DNA of 35,910 bases. It comes from Deltaproteobacteria bacterium (GTDB taxonomy: Bacteria; Desulfobacterota; UBA8473). The stretch covers positions 1 through 35,910 of the forward strand of contig JAUXFK010000003.1 in NCBI GenBank assembly GCA_030623035.1, given 5' to 3'. Below are positions 18,487-25,945 of this stretch, in pieces. Each line of letters begins with the position of its first letter. The stretch's first letter is position 1. A program made the translations under genes and the position numbers. The notes below the pieces were generated by a model. It did no database searches. It saw nothing but the letters and a program-made list of their open reading frames with translations, and was not told the DNA's origin.

Positions 18487-18764
18487 TTACGTATTAAGTT
18501 TAAAGTGCCTAAAATGAGCTAAAGTGCCTAAAGTTAAAATATTCTATTTTGATTTCATTCTTAAAATCCGCTCTGATTCTTGCCATGTTTGCTTTATGGT
18601 AGTTTGCTCTAATGGAAGTTCCGTAATACATGACTAATGCTCTGAAAGCGTATTCCTTAACTTTAGTTCACTTTAGGCACTTTAGGGTTCCCCGAATCCG
18701 ACGGGTCAACGATCGGAACTCTGACCTAAAATACGACACCGAATTTACGAGCTAGAGCACTTAA
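18487..18764 (+). repeat. Composite repeat B2 between uppP and ftsK
   Basis: A B-type MITE without the nested insertion: termini TTTAAAGTGCCTAAAATGAG (left) and inverted TAAAGTGCCTAAAGTGAAC (right, ending about 18685). The core matches B1 in the same orientation. The outer 75-80 bp (18688-18764) is flank F in inverted orientation. No gene lies in this 350-bp gap. Confidence 0.85.
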
Positions 18765-18818
18765 CCGGCAGTAAGGTTTCGGATAAAAGGATAAAGTGGC
18801 CGGAATAAAAGAGATAGG

Positions 18819-21092
18819 ATGGATTTAAAAAAGAATAGAGATATAAGACCTGGCAATAAGTACAAAGCGGGTAAAATGGCATCTTTTTCATTAAAAAACA
18901 GGATCGTTAGAGAGATTGTTGGATTGGTAATCTTTGGTCTGGCTGTTTTTATAACTTCCAGCCTGATCTCTTATGACCCTAAAGATCCATCCTTTAACAG
19001 CTATGTCTCTAATGTAGAAAAAGTCAATAACCTGTGGGGTATTACCGGGGCTTATCTGTCTGATGGTATCTTACAGGTTTTTGGTCTGGCTTCCTATCTT
19101 TTCTCGATCATTCTCTTTGTTGTATCTTTGCGATTATTCTTTATAAAAGAGTTCAGGTTTAATTATTACAAGTTAATCGCCTATGTCCTGTTGATTTTAG
19201 CAACAACCGGGATATTGAGCTTGAGGTTTAATAATCTAAGGATTTTTGATCAGCCGGTTATATCAGGTGGAGTTCTGGGCGGGGTATTGGTCAGTGAACT
19301 GGAGAGATACTTTAATCGAATGGGTGCATATACGCTCCTTGTGTTGGTCTTTGTTTCCTCCTTAATGGTCAGTGTGAATATATCATTATTGTGGGTTGGA
19401 AAGAAAACCAAGAACTTGTTTTTAACCGCATTGGGAGGGCTCAAAGTTTTTTATGTCAAATACAAAGAGAAGTTTAAACGTCCGAAAGAAAAACTTTCTA
19501 AAAAGAAGAAAAATAAGAGGACTTATAAGTCTAAGTCACCTGCTATCATAGATTCTTCGCAAAAGAGTCAGAGAGTTAAAGAAGATGTAGAATTGAAACA
19601 GGAAGAGTTTGATATCCCAAGGCCAAAAGGTACTTATCAATTTCCCCCCTTGTCGCTTTTGGACACTCAGGAGCAGAAGAGAACCAGAATAGATCGAGAG
19701 AGTCTGGTAATGAACTCAAAGATTCTTGAGAAGAAACTCCTTGATTTTGGAGTAGAGGGCAAGGTTACGGAGGTAAGGCCGGGGCCGGTCATAACCATGT
19801 ATGAATTTGAACCTGCACCAGGGGTTAAGATCAATCGAATCGTTAACCTTTCAGATGATCTGGCATTGGCACTCAGGGCGATTAGTATCCGGATTGTGGC
19901 TCCTATACCTGGTAAGTCTGTTGTAGGCATAGAAATACCAAATTCTGTCAGAGAGACAGTCTTTTTTAAGGATATAGTAGATAAAGATGTTTTCTACAAA
20001 GCCGGCTCTAACTTGACTGTAATTTTAGGGAAGGATATCTTTGGAAACCCGGTAGTCACTGACCTTGTAAAGATGCCACACCTGTTGATAGCCGGAGCAA
20101 CAGGAACTGGGAAGAGTATTTCAGTAAACTCTATGATTTGCAGTCTCCTGTTTAAGGCTGACCCGGATGAAGTGAAGATGATAATGATAGACCCAAAGAG
20201 ACTGGAACTATCCGTTTACGGAGGAATCCCCCATCTTTTATGCGAGGTGGTTACTGAGGCGAAACAAGCTGCAACAGTATTGAAATGGCTGGTTGAAGAG
20301 ATGGAGCGCAGGTATCGCCTGCTTGCAGAAAAAGGGGTGAGGAACATAGAGCGTTATAATCAGAAACTTGACAGTGAGTCAATAGATCCGGCCCGGGTAA
20401 TCGTAGATTTAAAGAAGGATGCTTCATCTGATGATGGATTAGAATCCGGGGAGAAGTTACCTTATATCGCTGTAATAATTGATGAACTGGCAGATCTGAT
20501 GATGGTTTCGTCAAAGGAAGTTGAAGAGTCAATTGCAAGATTAGCGCAGATGGCAAGAGCTGCTGGTATTCATCTGGTAGTCGCTACCCAACGTCCTTCC
20601 GTAGATGTGTTGACCGGCATAATTAAGGTTAATTTCCCTGCAAGGATTTCCTTCCAGGTTTCGTCCAAGGTTGACTCACGTACGATATTGGATACAAACG
20701 GTGCAGAGCACTTATTGGGATCAGGTGATATGCTTTTTATGCTGCCGGGCACGGCAAAGATTCAACGGATTCATGGGGCATACCTTTCGGAAAAAGAGAT
20801 AAAGAGAGTGGTCGATTTTATAAAGGAGCAGGGGATGCCGGTTTACAACCAATCTATGCTGGAACCCAAGGAAGATGTTCATGCAAAAAACAGTCTTGAG
20901 TATGACGAAAAGTATGATGAAGCTCTGGAACTGGTAGCCAATACAAAACAGGCTTCGATCTCAATGGTTCAGAGGCATCTAAGAATAGGTTATAATAGAG
21001 CGGCCAGGATAATTGAGAAGATGGAAGAAGAGGGAGTAGTTGGACCGTCCGATGGTGTGAAACCAAGGAAGGTCTTGATAAACAGGCTTTGA
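18819..21092 (+). CDS. ftsK: DNA translocase FtsK/SpoIIIE
   Basis: Septal double-stranded DNA pump that clears chromosome termini during division. About four transmembrane helices (residues 30-200) are followed by a basic linker rich in Lys (around 215-250). The RecA-like motor has Walker A IAGATGTGKSISVNSM near 425 and Walker B YIAVIIDELADLMM near 548. A C-terminal winged-helix gamma domain (SISMVQRHLRIGYNRAARII) would recognise the orienting KOPS-type sequence. At 757 aa with a short linker it is the compact form. The gene is free-standing between repeat B2 and lolA (25 bp away). Confidence 0.96.
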   Translation: MDLKKNRDIRPGNKYKAGKMASFSLKNRIVREIVGLVIFGLAVFITSSLISYDPKDPSFNSYVSNVEKVNNLWGITGAYLSDGILQVFGLASYLFSIILFVVSLRLFFIKEFRFNYYKLIAYVLLILATTGILSLRFNNLRIFDQPVISGGVLGGVLVSELERYFNRMGAYTLLVLVFVSSLMVSVNISLLWVGKKTKNLFLTALGGLKVFYVKYKEKFKRPKEKLSKKKKNKRTYKSKSPAIIDSSQKSQRVKEDVELKQEEFDIPRPKGTYQFPPLSLLDTQEQKRTRIDRESLVMNSKILEKKLLDFGVEGKVTEVRPGPVITMYEFEPAPGVKINRIVNLSDDLALALRAISIRIVAPIPGKSVVGIEIPNSVRETVFFKDIVDKDVFYKAGSNLTVILGKDIFGNPVVTDLVKMPHLLIAGATGTGKSISVNSMICSLLFKADPDEVKMIMIDPKRLELSVYGGIPHLLCEVVTEAKQAATVLKWLVEEMERRYRLLAEKGVRNIERYNQKLDSESIDPARVIVDLKKDASSDDGLESGEKLPYIAVIIDELADLMMVSSKEVEESIARLAQMARAAGIHLVVATQRPSVDVLTGIIKVNFPARISFQVSSKVDSRTILDTNGAEHLLGSGDMLFMLPGTAKIQRIHGAYLSEKEIKRVVDFIKEQGMPVYNQSMLEPKEDVHAKNSLEYDEKYDEALELVANTKQASISMVQRHLRIGYNRAARIIEKMEEEGVVGPSDGVKPRKVLINRL

Positions 21093-21117
21093 ATTAAACA
21101 CACACCGGAGAAAAACA

Positions 21118-21804
21118 TTGAGAGTTTTTAGGATTATTTTGCTTTTTGGAGCGTTATTCGTTTTACCTGTTTTATTTCCAGAGTTGGCTTCAGGTATTGT
21201 GCTGGAAGAGATTATTGATAAAGTTCAGGGTGTTTATAAAGGGACAAAGGACTTTAAAGCAGAGTTTATTCAAGAATCTATCATCAAGTCGATAGATAAA
21301 ACCGAAGTCTCGAAGGGGAAGATATATTTTAAAAATCCAGGAAAACTCCGCTGGGATTATGATGTTCCTGACAGACAGGAGATTGTTACAGATGGGAAGA
21401 CCCTCTGGATGTATGTGCCTCAAGACAGACAGGTGATGATAAATAAACTCTCCGATGTATATCAATCCAACACCTCTACCTTCTTTCTGTTTGGAATGGG
21501 AGACCTAAAGAGAGATTTTTATATCCATTTGGTCAAACCTGATTCTAATGATGTAGAAAAAGGGTATATATTAAAACTCACCCCAAAAGAGTCACAGCCG
21601 AATATCAGCGAGTTGTTTCTTTTAATAGATAAGGCTACCTTCCAGGTTATAGAAACCTATTTTTACGATTTTTATGAAAATTTTATTCGAATCAAGTTTA
21701 AAAATGCCGTAATAAACAGAGGTTTATCAGATTCGTTATTTGTCTTTACCATCCCTAAAGGTGTAGAGGTTTTAGAGGCGCCCCAGATGTTCGAAGAGCA
21801 ATAA
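21118..21804 (+). CDS. lolA: Outer-membrane lipoprotein carrier LolA
   Basis: Periplasmic chaperone carrying lipoproteins from LolCDE to the outer membrane. A signal peptide covers about residues 1-26 (RIILLFGALFVLPVL then ELASG). The mature part has the LolA pattern DFKAEFIQES, KGKIYFKNPGKLRWDYD and TDGKTLWMYVPQDRQV. Length 228 aa fits. The start is TTG at 21118 with CCGGAG 7-8 nt before it. Its presence supports an outer membrane. Confidence 0.92.
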   Translation: MRVFRIILLFGALFVLPVLFPELASGIVLEEIIDKVQGVYKGTKDFKAEFIQESIIKSIDKTEVSKGKIYFKNPGKLRWDYDVPDRQEIVTDGKTLWMYVPQDRQVMINKLSDVYQSNTSTFFLFGMGDLKRDFYIHLVKPDSNDVEKGYILKLTPKESQPNISELFLLIDKATFQVIETYFYDFYENFIRIKFKNAVINRGLSDSLFVFTIPKGVEVLEAPQMFEEQ

Positions 21805-21812
21805 AACCTTGA

Positions 21813-21978
21813 TATATCTTCCCTTCCTGCCCTCTATAGGGGGCAGGGCCCTGTACTGCGGGGATCGCGAACCTGTCCCCACAGTTCCGAATCATTTACT
21901 GACCGCCGGAGGCATAGTCATAGACAGGGCGCGCAGCCCGGAAGAGAAAGCCTGGTCGATACTTAACCCTCCCCTTCA
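21813..21978 (+). ncRNA. Candidate structured RNA, possibly 6S-like
   Basis: A sharply GC-rich island in AT-rich surroundings with no protein-like frame. CCTGCCC/GGGCAGG forms a hairpin (about 21827-21849). GCCCTGT near 21849 pairs with ACAGGGC 69 nt later, enclosing a CTGT-GGGGA/TCCCC-ACAG hairpin. GGGGGCAGGG can alternatively pair with CCCTCCCC at the 3' edge. Order and spacing of GTCCCCACAGTTCCGAAT and GAGAAAGCCTGGTC loosely recall the bubble strands of proteobacterial 6S RNA (ssrS), but I cannot align it. Structured RNA: fair; 6S identity: weak. The strand is inferred from lolA. Confidence 0.45.
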
Positions 21979-21994
21979 AATTGTCATTTTTTAA

Positions 21995-22022
21995 TTGACA
22001 AAAACCAAATCTTTTGTATTGT
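21995..22022 (+). promoter_or_regulatory. Promoter-like TTGACA / TATTGT
   Basis: TTGACA (21995-22000), a 16-nt spacer and TATTGT (22017-22022), just after the GC-rich island. The -35 box is also one half of a TTGTCA...TGACAA inverted repeat. It would drive the repeat at 22052 and the rfaE1 leader. Confidence 0.35.
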
Positions 22023-22051
22023 TTCTTCGTTTAATCTGAATGAAAAACATC

Positions 22052-22203
22052 GTAACTGTTTAGCCGGATAGTGATTTGTATGGTCTTTGACGAGCATTTT
22101 TGAGTTATTTTGTTAAAGATTCAAATGCCTTCCTTGACCTTGAACAAAATTGCTCATTTCTGGATAGACACTCGTTAGCCCTTTAAAATGGCTAAACAAT
22201 TAC
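22052..22203 (+). repeat. MITE E with a D-type fragment inside
   Basis: About 152 bp with inverted termini GTAACTGTTTAGCC and GTAATTGTTTAGCC, the same end-type as A2, A3 (left) and A5; both ends carry TA. Its interior (about 22126-22174) is the inverted left half of the D repeat at 25800 (AGAAATGAGCAATTTTGTTC then AAGGTCAAGGAAGGC, ending in a mutated GTGTCTATCC). Confidence 0.75.
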
Positions 22204-22244
22204 AAAACATCAGGAAAAAGGAGTGGTTGTGTTTGAATCAGCAA

Positions 22245-22281
22245 AAGAGATATTGCTCAAGAAATATCTCTTGATTTTTTT
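22245..22281 (+). terminator. Weak terminator-like double hairpin
   Basis: AAGAGATAT (22245-22253) pairs with ATATCTCTT (22264-22272). Alternatively TCAAGA (22257-22262) pairs with TCTTGA (22269-22274), directly followed by seven T. The two stems exclude each other. Confidence 0.45.
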
Positions 22282-22298
22282 GATAGATTTATTATAAT
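22271..22298 (+). promoter_or_regulatory. sigma70-like promoter for the rfaE1 leader
   Basis: TTGATT (22271-22276), 16-nt spacer, TATAAT (22293-22298, a perfect -10). Predicted start is near 22305, about 95 nt before the end of the next terminator. Confidence 0.5.
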
Positions 22299-22302
22299 TG
22301 AG

Positions 22303-22402
22303 AAAAGATTGTTGATTATGACGTTTTTTTAAAGAAATAAAACACAATGAGGTGTAATCTTTTTTGGGGAATAGGAGGCAGGGCTTCTTGCCCTGTTTTT
22401 TT
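22303..22402 (+). promoter_or_regulatory. Putative rfaE1 attenuation leader
   Basis: AAAAGATT (22303-22310) can pair with AATCTTTT (22356-22363), closing a 45-nt loop, and this is followed by the terminator at 22379-22402. The arrangement promoter, long-range stem, terminator, start codon within 21 nt resembles a conditional-termination leader. No known riboswitch class is recognised. Confidence 0.35.
22379..22402 (+). terminator. Intrinsic terminator 21 nt before rfaE1
   Basis: CAGGGC (22379-22384), loop TTCTT, GCCCTG (22390-22395), then seven T (22396-22402). A strong, compact rho-independent terminator on the same strand as rfaE1, with only 21 nt left before its ATG. Confidence 0.8.
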
Positions 22403-22423
22403 ATGGATTTAGGGCAGATGTAG

Positions 22424-23434
22424 ATGAAGAGGGTTTTGGATGCAAAAAGGGGAATGAAGGTTCTGTCAAGGTTTCAAGAATCAAATGTCCTTGTTCTCGG
22501 TGATATAATGCTAGATGAATTTATATGGGGAAAGGTGTCGAGGATCTCTCCTGAGGCCCCTGTCCCTGTAGTGAATGTTACCTCAGAGAGCTTCCGTTTA
22601 GGTGGAGCCACAAATGTAGTTAATAATATTTTCTCCTTAGGTGGAAATGTATATGTGTGTGGTGTAGTTGGAGATGATGAGAATGGAGAGAAACTGGTTA
22701 ACAGTTTAATGGATATGGGTATTGATACCACTGGAATCATTATTGAAAAGGGCAGGCCTACTTCAGTAAAGACAAGGGTAATCGCCAATAACCAGCAGGT
22801 AGTTCGATACGACCGTGAAGATATTTCTAATATTAACCTGAATAGTATGCAGAAGATCATTTCATACATAAGAACGAATCTGGACAGTATAGATGCAATT
22901 ATTATATCTGATTATGGAAAGGGAATTGTCTCTGAGCAATTGATTCGAGAAATCCGTATTCTGGTTGGAGACAATGATAAGATCATATCAGTAGATCCTA
23001 AAGTGAATCATTTTTCTTATTATAAAGGTGTCACAGTAATTACTCCGAATAACATTGAGGCCGGCGAGGCTACCGGTATTGAGATCGAAGATGAGGAGAC
23101 ATTGCTGCGAGTTGGGGAGGTTTTATTAGACAGATTGGCCTGCAAATTGCTTTTGATTACCCGTGGGGAAGAAGGTATGACGTTGTTTGAGAAAGGCGGA
23201 GATATAACACATATCCCTACATTGGCAAAAGAGGTCTATGATGTAACTGGGGCTGGTGATACTGTAATAAGTGCTTTAACACTTGCACTGACAGCCGGGG
23301 CATCTTTAAAGGAGGCTTCGGCTATTGCCAATTATGCGGCTGGGATTGTAGTAGGGGAGGTAGGGACAGCGACAGTGACCGTGGAAAACTTAAAAGATGC
23401 TATAAAGAGCAATAGAGTCATAAAAGATGAGTAA
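22424..23434 (+). CDS. rfaE1: D-glycero-beta-D-manno-heptose-7-phosphate kinase (HldE N-domain type)
   Basis: PfkB-family sugar kinase making the 1,7-bisphosphate for ADP-heptose, a building block of LPS inner core. Signatures: LVLGDIMLDEFIWGKVSRIS near residue 25, FRLGGATNVVNN near 56, DYGKGIVSE, and the PfkB anion-hole/catalytic-base motif DVTGAGDTVISALTLAL near 275. At 336 aa it has only the kinase domain, with no fused cytidylyl/adenylyltransferase (RfaE2) domain. Start ATG 22424; later in-frame ATG 22454 is possible. It overlaps the next gene by 8 bp. Expression probably depends on read-through or conditional opening of the terminator just upstream. Confidence 0.92.
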   Translation: MKRVLDAKRGMKVLSRFQESNVLVLGDIMLDEFIWGKVSRISPEAPVPVVNVTSESFRLGGATNVVNNIFSLGGNVYVCGVVGDDENGEKLVNSLMDMGIDTTGIIIEKGRPTSVKTRVIANNQQVVRYDREDISNINLNSMQKIISYIRTNLDSIDAIIISDYGKGIVSEQLIREIRILVGDNDKIISVDPKVNHFSYYKGVTVITPNNIEAGEATGIEIEDEETLLRVGEVLLDRLACKLLLITRGEEGMTLFEKGGDITHIPTLAKEVYDVTGAGDTVISALTLALTAGASLKEASAIANYAAGIVVGEVGTATVTVENLKDAIKSNRVIKDE

Positions 23435-23960
23435 GCCCAATGTCCCGAAACCAGTAAAACTGATAGCCAGTGTATTTTCAAAGACCAATGAATTGATTGT
23501 AGCAGCAACAGAAGAGTTATCAAGGAAATTTGGCAGGATTGATTTTATTTCTGAGATATTCCCTTTCAACTCCACAACATACTATAATAAAGAGATGGGT
23601 AAAGATCTGATTCGGAGGTTTTTGTCGTTTAATAAAATGATTTTGCCCCATAGACTGCCCGATATAAAACTCTATACCAATAAGATTGAGAAGGATTTTT
23701 CAGATTGTCAGGGGGATAGAAGGTTGAACATAGATCCAGGTTATATTTCCTTAAGCCACTTAATCCTTGCAACAGGGAAAGGATATGCACACAGGCCGTG
23801 TCTGAGAAAAGGGATATATGCTGACTTGACTTTAATATACAAAGATAAGAGATTCCAGGCTTTGGATTGGACATATCCGGACTATAGGTCCAAAGAGATT
23901 ATAGAATTGATGAATACAGTGAGAAGAAACTATGTATTCCAACTTAAAGGGTTAAAATGA
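23427..23960 (+). CDS. DUF4416 family protein
   Basis: 177 aa, matching the DUF4416 pattern as I know it: N-terminal PKPVKLIASVFSKTNELI, then FGRIDFISEIFPFNSTTYYN, an RRFLSFNKMILPHRLPDIKL region, RRLNIDPGYISLSHLILATG near 94-113 and DLTLIYKDKRFQALDWTYPDY near the C-terminus. The function is unknown; some databases label members GTP-binding but no P-loop is visible here. It overlaps rfaE1 by 8 bp and is 7 bp from yicC, so it is in one operon with an LPS kinase and an endoribonuclease. Confidence 0.8.
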   Translation: MSKPNVPKPVKLIASVFSKTNELIVAATEELSRKFGRIDFISEIFPFNSTTYYNKEMGKDLIRRFLSFNKMILPHRLPDIKLYTNKIEKDFSDCQGDRRLNIDPGYISLSHLILATGKGYAHRPCLRKGIYADLTLIYKDKRFQALDWTYPDYRSKEIIELMNTVRRNYVFQLKGLK

Positions 23961-23967
23961 GAGAACG

Positions 23968-24846
23968 ATGTTAAAGAGTATGACTGGTTATGGATGGGGA
24001 GAGAGTCTTTTGGAAGATGGCGGTATCGTTGTTGAGGTAAAGTCGGTTAACCACAGATACCTTGATTTTACTTCGAGAGTGCCAAAGAGGTTTCTCTCCT
24101 ATGAGAGTGAGATAAGAAAGGATATATATAAAAGATTTTCCAGAGGGCGTTTTGAGGTTACTATTCAATCAAATTATACGAAAGAAGGGGAACAAAAGGC
24201 AGAGTTAAATATTGAGTTAGCAAAAGAGTATTATTCAGCCTTAAGAGAATTAAAGGACAGGTTACAACTCGATGACGAGATAGGTTTGGGTTTGCTTGCC
24301 GGGTTAAAAGATGTAATTATTGTTAAGGAGATAGATTCCGAGCATAAAGGGGAACAAGATGCATTTAAAGAAGCTTTTGAGAGTGCATTAGATTCTTTAG
24401 AAAGAATGAGAGTATTTGAGGGCGAAGTTATTTATAAGGATTTTTTAGAGAAATTGGGTACTGTCAGGAGGTTAATTGATGAAATTAGAATAAAATCCCC
24501 CCAGGTTTTGATCTATTATAGAGACAGGCTTGCAAAAAGAGTAAAGGAGCTAAGCGGTGCCTTTGAACTTGATATTCAAAGGCTTAATCAAGAAGTCGCT
24601 TTATTTGCAGAAAAAAGTGACATTACAGAAGAGCTTGTTCGCATTGGAAGCCATCTTGAACAGTTCGGTATGATTATAGACATGGATGAGCCCGTTGGAA
24701 GGAAGTTGGATTTTCTACTTCAAGAGATAAATCGTGAAGCCAATACCATAGCGTCCAAGGCGAATGACTCGGAGATTTCACAGAAGGTTGTAAAGATTAA
24801 AAGTGAACTGGAGAAGATCAGGGAACAGGTTCAAAACATAGAATAA
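23968..24846 (+). CDS. yicC: YicC family endoribonuclease
   Basis: 292 aa with the YicC N-terminal signature MLKSMTGYG and VEVKSVNHRYLDFTSRVP, the RGRFEVTI strand, and the conserved C-terminal DUF1732 region DIQRLNQEVALFAEKSDITEEL, RIGSHLEQF, RKLDFLLQEINREANTI and SKANDSEIS. E. coli YicC has been described as a metal-dependent RNase acting on small RNAs; activity here is by family. It sits before remA and gmk, an order shared by many Gram-negatives and Firmicutes. Confidence 0.93.
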   Translation: MLKSMTGYGWGESLLEDGGIVVEVKSVNHRYLDFTSRVPKRFLSYESEIRKDIYKRFSRGRFEVTIQSNYTKEGEQKAELNIELAKEYYSALRELKDRLQLDDEIGLGLLAGLKDVIIVKEIDSEHKGEQDAFKEAFESALDSLERMRVFEGEVIYKDFLEKLGTVRRLIDEIRIKSPQVLIYYRDRLAKRVKELSGAFELDIQRLNQEVALFAEKSDITEELVRIGSHLEQFGMIIDMDEPVGRKLDFLLQEINREANTIASKANDSEISQKVVKIKSELEKIREQVQNIE

Positions 24847-24881
24847 CAATAATTAGATCTTATATGAGTTGGAGGTTATTG

Positions 24882-25139
24882 ATGAGTTTGTTATTGAATA
24901 TCGGATTTGGAAATGTAGTTGTATCATCAAGAGTAGTAGCGATTGTTTCTCCTAGCTCTGCCCCTATGAAGAGGTTAAAGGATGAGGCGAAAAAGGACAG
25001 GAAGCTGATAGATGCTTCTCAAGGGAGGAAGACCCGATCTATTATAATAACGGACAGTAATCATGTTATCCTATCCGCAGTTCAGGCGGAGACTGTGGCG
25101 CAGAGATTCGATTCTGAAGATGGTTCAAAAACGTATTAA
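24882..25139 (+). CDS. remA: RemA/DUF370 DNA-binding regulator
   Basis: 85 aa, beginning MSLLLNIGFGNVV with VAIVSPSSAPMKRLKDEAKK and TRSIIITDSNHVILSAVQ, the DUF370/RemA pattern. Bacillus RemA is a DNA-binding ring that controls biofilm matrix genes; outside Firmicutes the role is not known to me. I chose ATG 24882 because GGAGG ends 7 nt before it; an ATG at 24864 upstream lacks this. Between yicC and gmk. Confidence 0.85.
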   Translation: MSLLLNIGFGNVVVSSRVVAIVSPSSAPMKRLKDEAKKDRKLIDASQGRKTRSIIITDSNHVILSAVQAETVAQRFDSEDGSKTY

Positions 25140-25167
25140 TTAAACAGGATTTAACAGACCAAAGCAA

Positions 25168-25782
25168 ATGGATAAAGAGGGATTATTGTTTGTATTATCA
25201 GCCCCATCTGGTGCTGGGAAAACATCATTATGTAAAGAGGTCGTTAGTTTTTTTCCTGATCTATGGCACTCTGTATCATACACTACGAGGCCTTGTAGGC
25301 CAGGGGAGAACGATAGAGTTGATTATCATTTTGTCTCCAAAGAGAAGTTCAAAGAGATGGTTGATACCAGGAAATTTGCAGAATGGTCTGAGATTTATGG
25401 GGATAGATATGGCACTCCAATAAACGCCTTGAAAGAGCATAAAAGCAATGGAATTGACATGATTCTCGATATAGATGGAAAAGGGGCCAGACAGCTCAGG
25501 GATAGCTTTCCAAAAGGTATCTATATATTCGTACTTCCTCCATCGTGGGAAGATCTGGAGGAGAGACTAAGGGCTAGAATGACGAATACGGATAAGGAGA
25601 TTAAAAAACGTTTGAAAAATACAAAAAAAGAGCTTCAGTATATTTTTGACTACGATTATATAGTTATAAATAATAACTTCGAAACGGCAGTATTCGAACT
25701 CATTTCAATAATAATTGCAGAAAGATGCCGCAGAGAGAGGGTCTTTCATAAGGTTGATGAACTATTAAAACCGGGCCTTTGA
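25168..25782 (+). CDS. gmk: Guanylate kinase
   Basis: Phosphorylates GMP to GDP. P-loop SAPSGAGKTSLCKEV at residues 11-25, GMP-binding SVSYTTRPCRPGENDRVDYH near 35-54, FAEWSEIYGDRYGTP, and the LID region RLRARMTNTDKEIKKRL. 204 aa, normal length. In many relatives rpoZ follows gmk; here the plus-strand operon ends and a MITE plus a transposase gene on the opposite strand take that place. Confidence 0.96.
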   Translation: MDKEGLLFVLSAPSGAGKTSLCKEVVSFFPDLWHSVSYTTRPCRPGENDRVDYHFVSKEKFKEMVDTRKFAEWSEIYGDRYGTPINALKEHKSNGIDMILDIDGKGARQLRDSFPKGIYIFVLPPSWEDLEERLRARMTNTDKEIKKRLKNTKKELQYIFDYDYIVINNNFETAVFELISIIIAERCRRERVFHKVDELLKPGL

Positions 25783-25799
25783 ACCGCTTTAAACTTAAA

Positions 25800-25945
25800 T
25801 AGTGTCCATCCAGAAATGAGCGATTTTGTTCAAGGTCAAGGAAGGCGAAGCTTTTAACCACAGGAATATATTGAGATATTTCGAGGATTAAAATCTGAGC
25901 CTGACACAGAGATTGGGCAAAAGGGCCATTTATGGATGGACACTA
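25800..25945. repeat. MITE D2 at the convergent junction
   Basis: 146 bp with 19-bp inverted termini TAGTGTCCATCCAGAAATG and TAGTGTCCATCCATAAATG (one mismatch), 17 bp after gmk. The right terminus supplies the TAG stop codon of the minus-strand transposase gene. Partial relatives are at 22126-22174 and 27529-27603. Confidence 0.85.

Noticed and set aside
21880..21900. GTTCCGAATC resembling a tRNA T-loop within a GCCCTGT/ACAGGGC stem
   Set aside because: The enclosed length (83 nt with ends) and arm positions do not allow a tRNA cloverleaf or an anticodon arm.
21809..21994. 61-codon open frame after lolA
   Set aside because: It covers the GC-rich structured island, has no ribosome binding site and no protein character; RNA structure explains the segment better.
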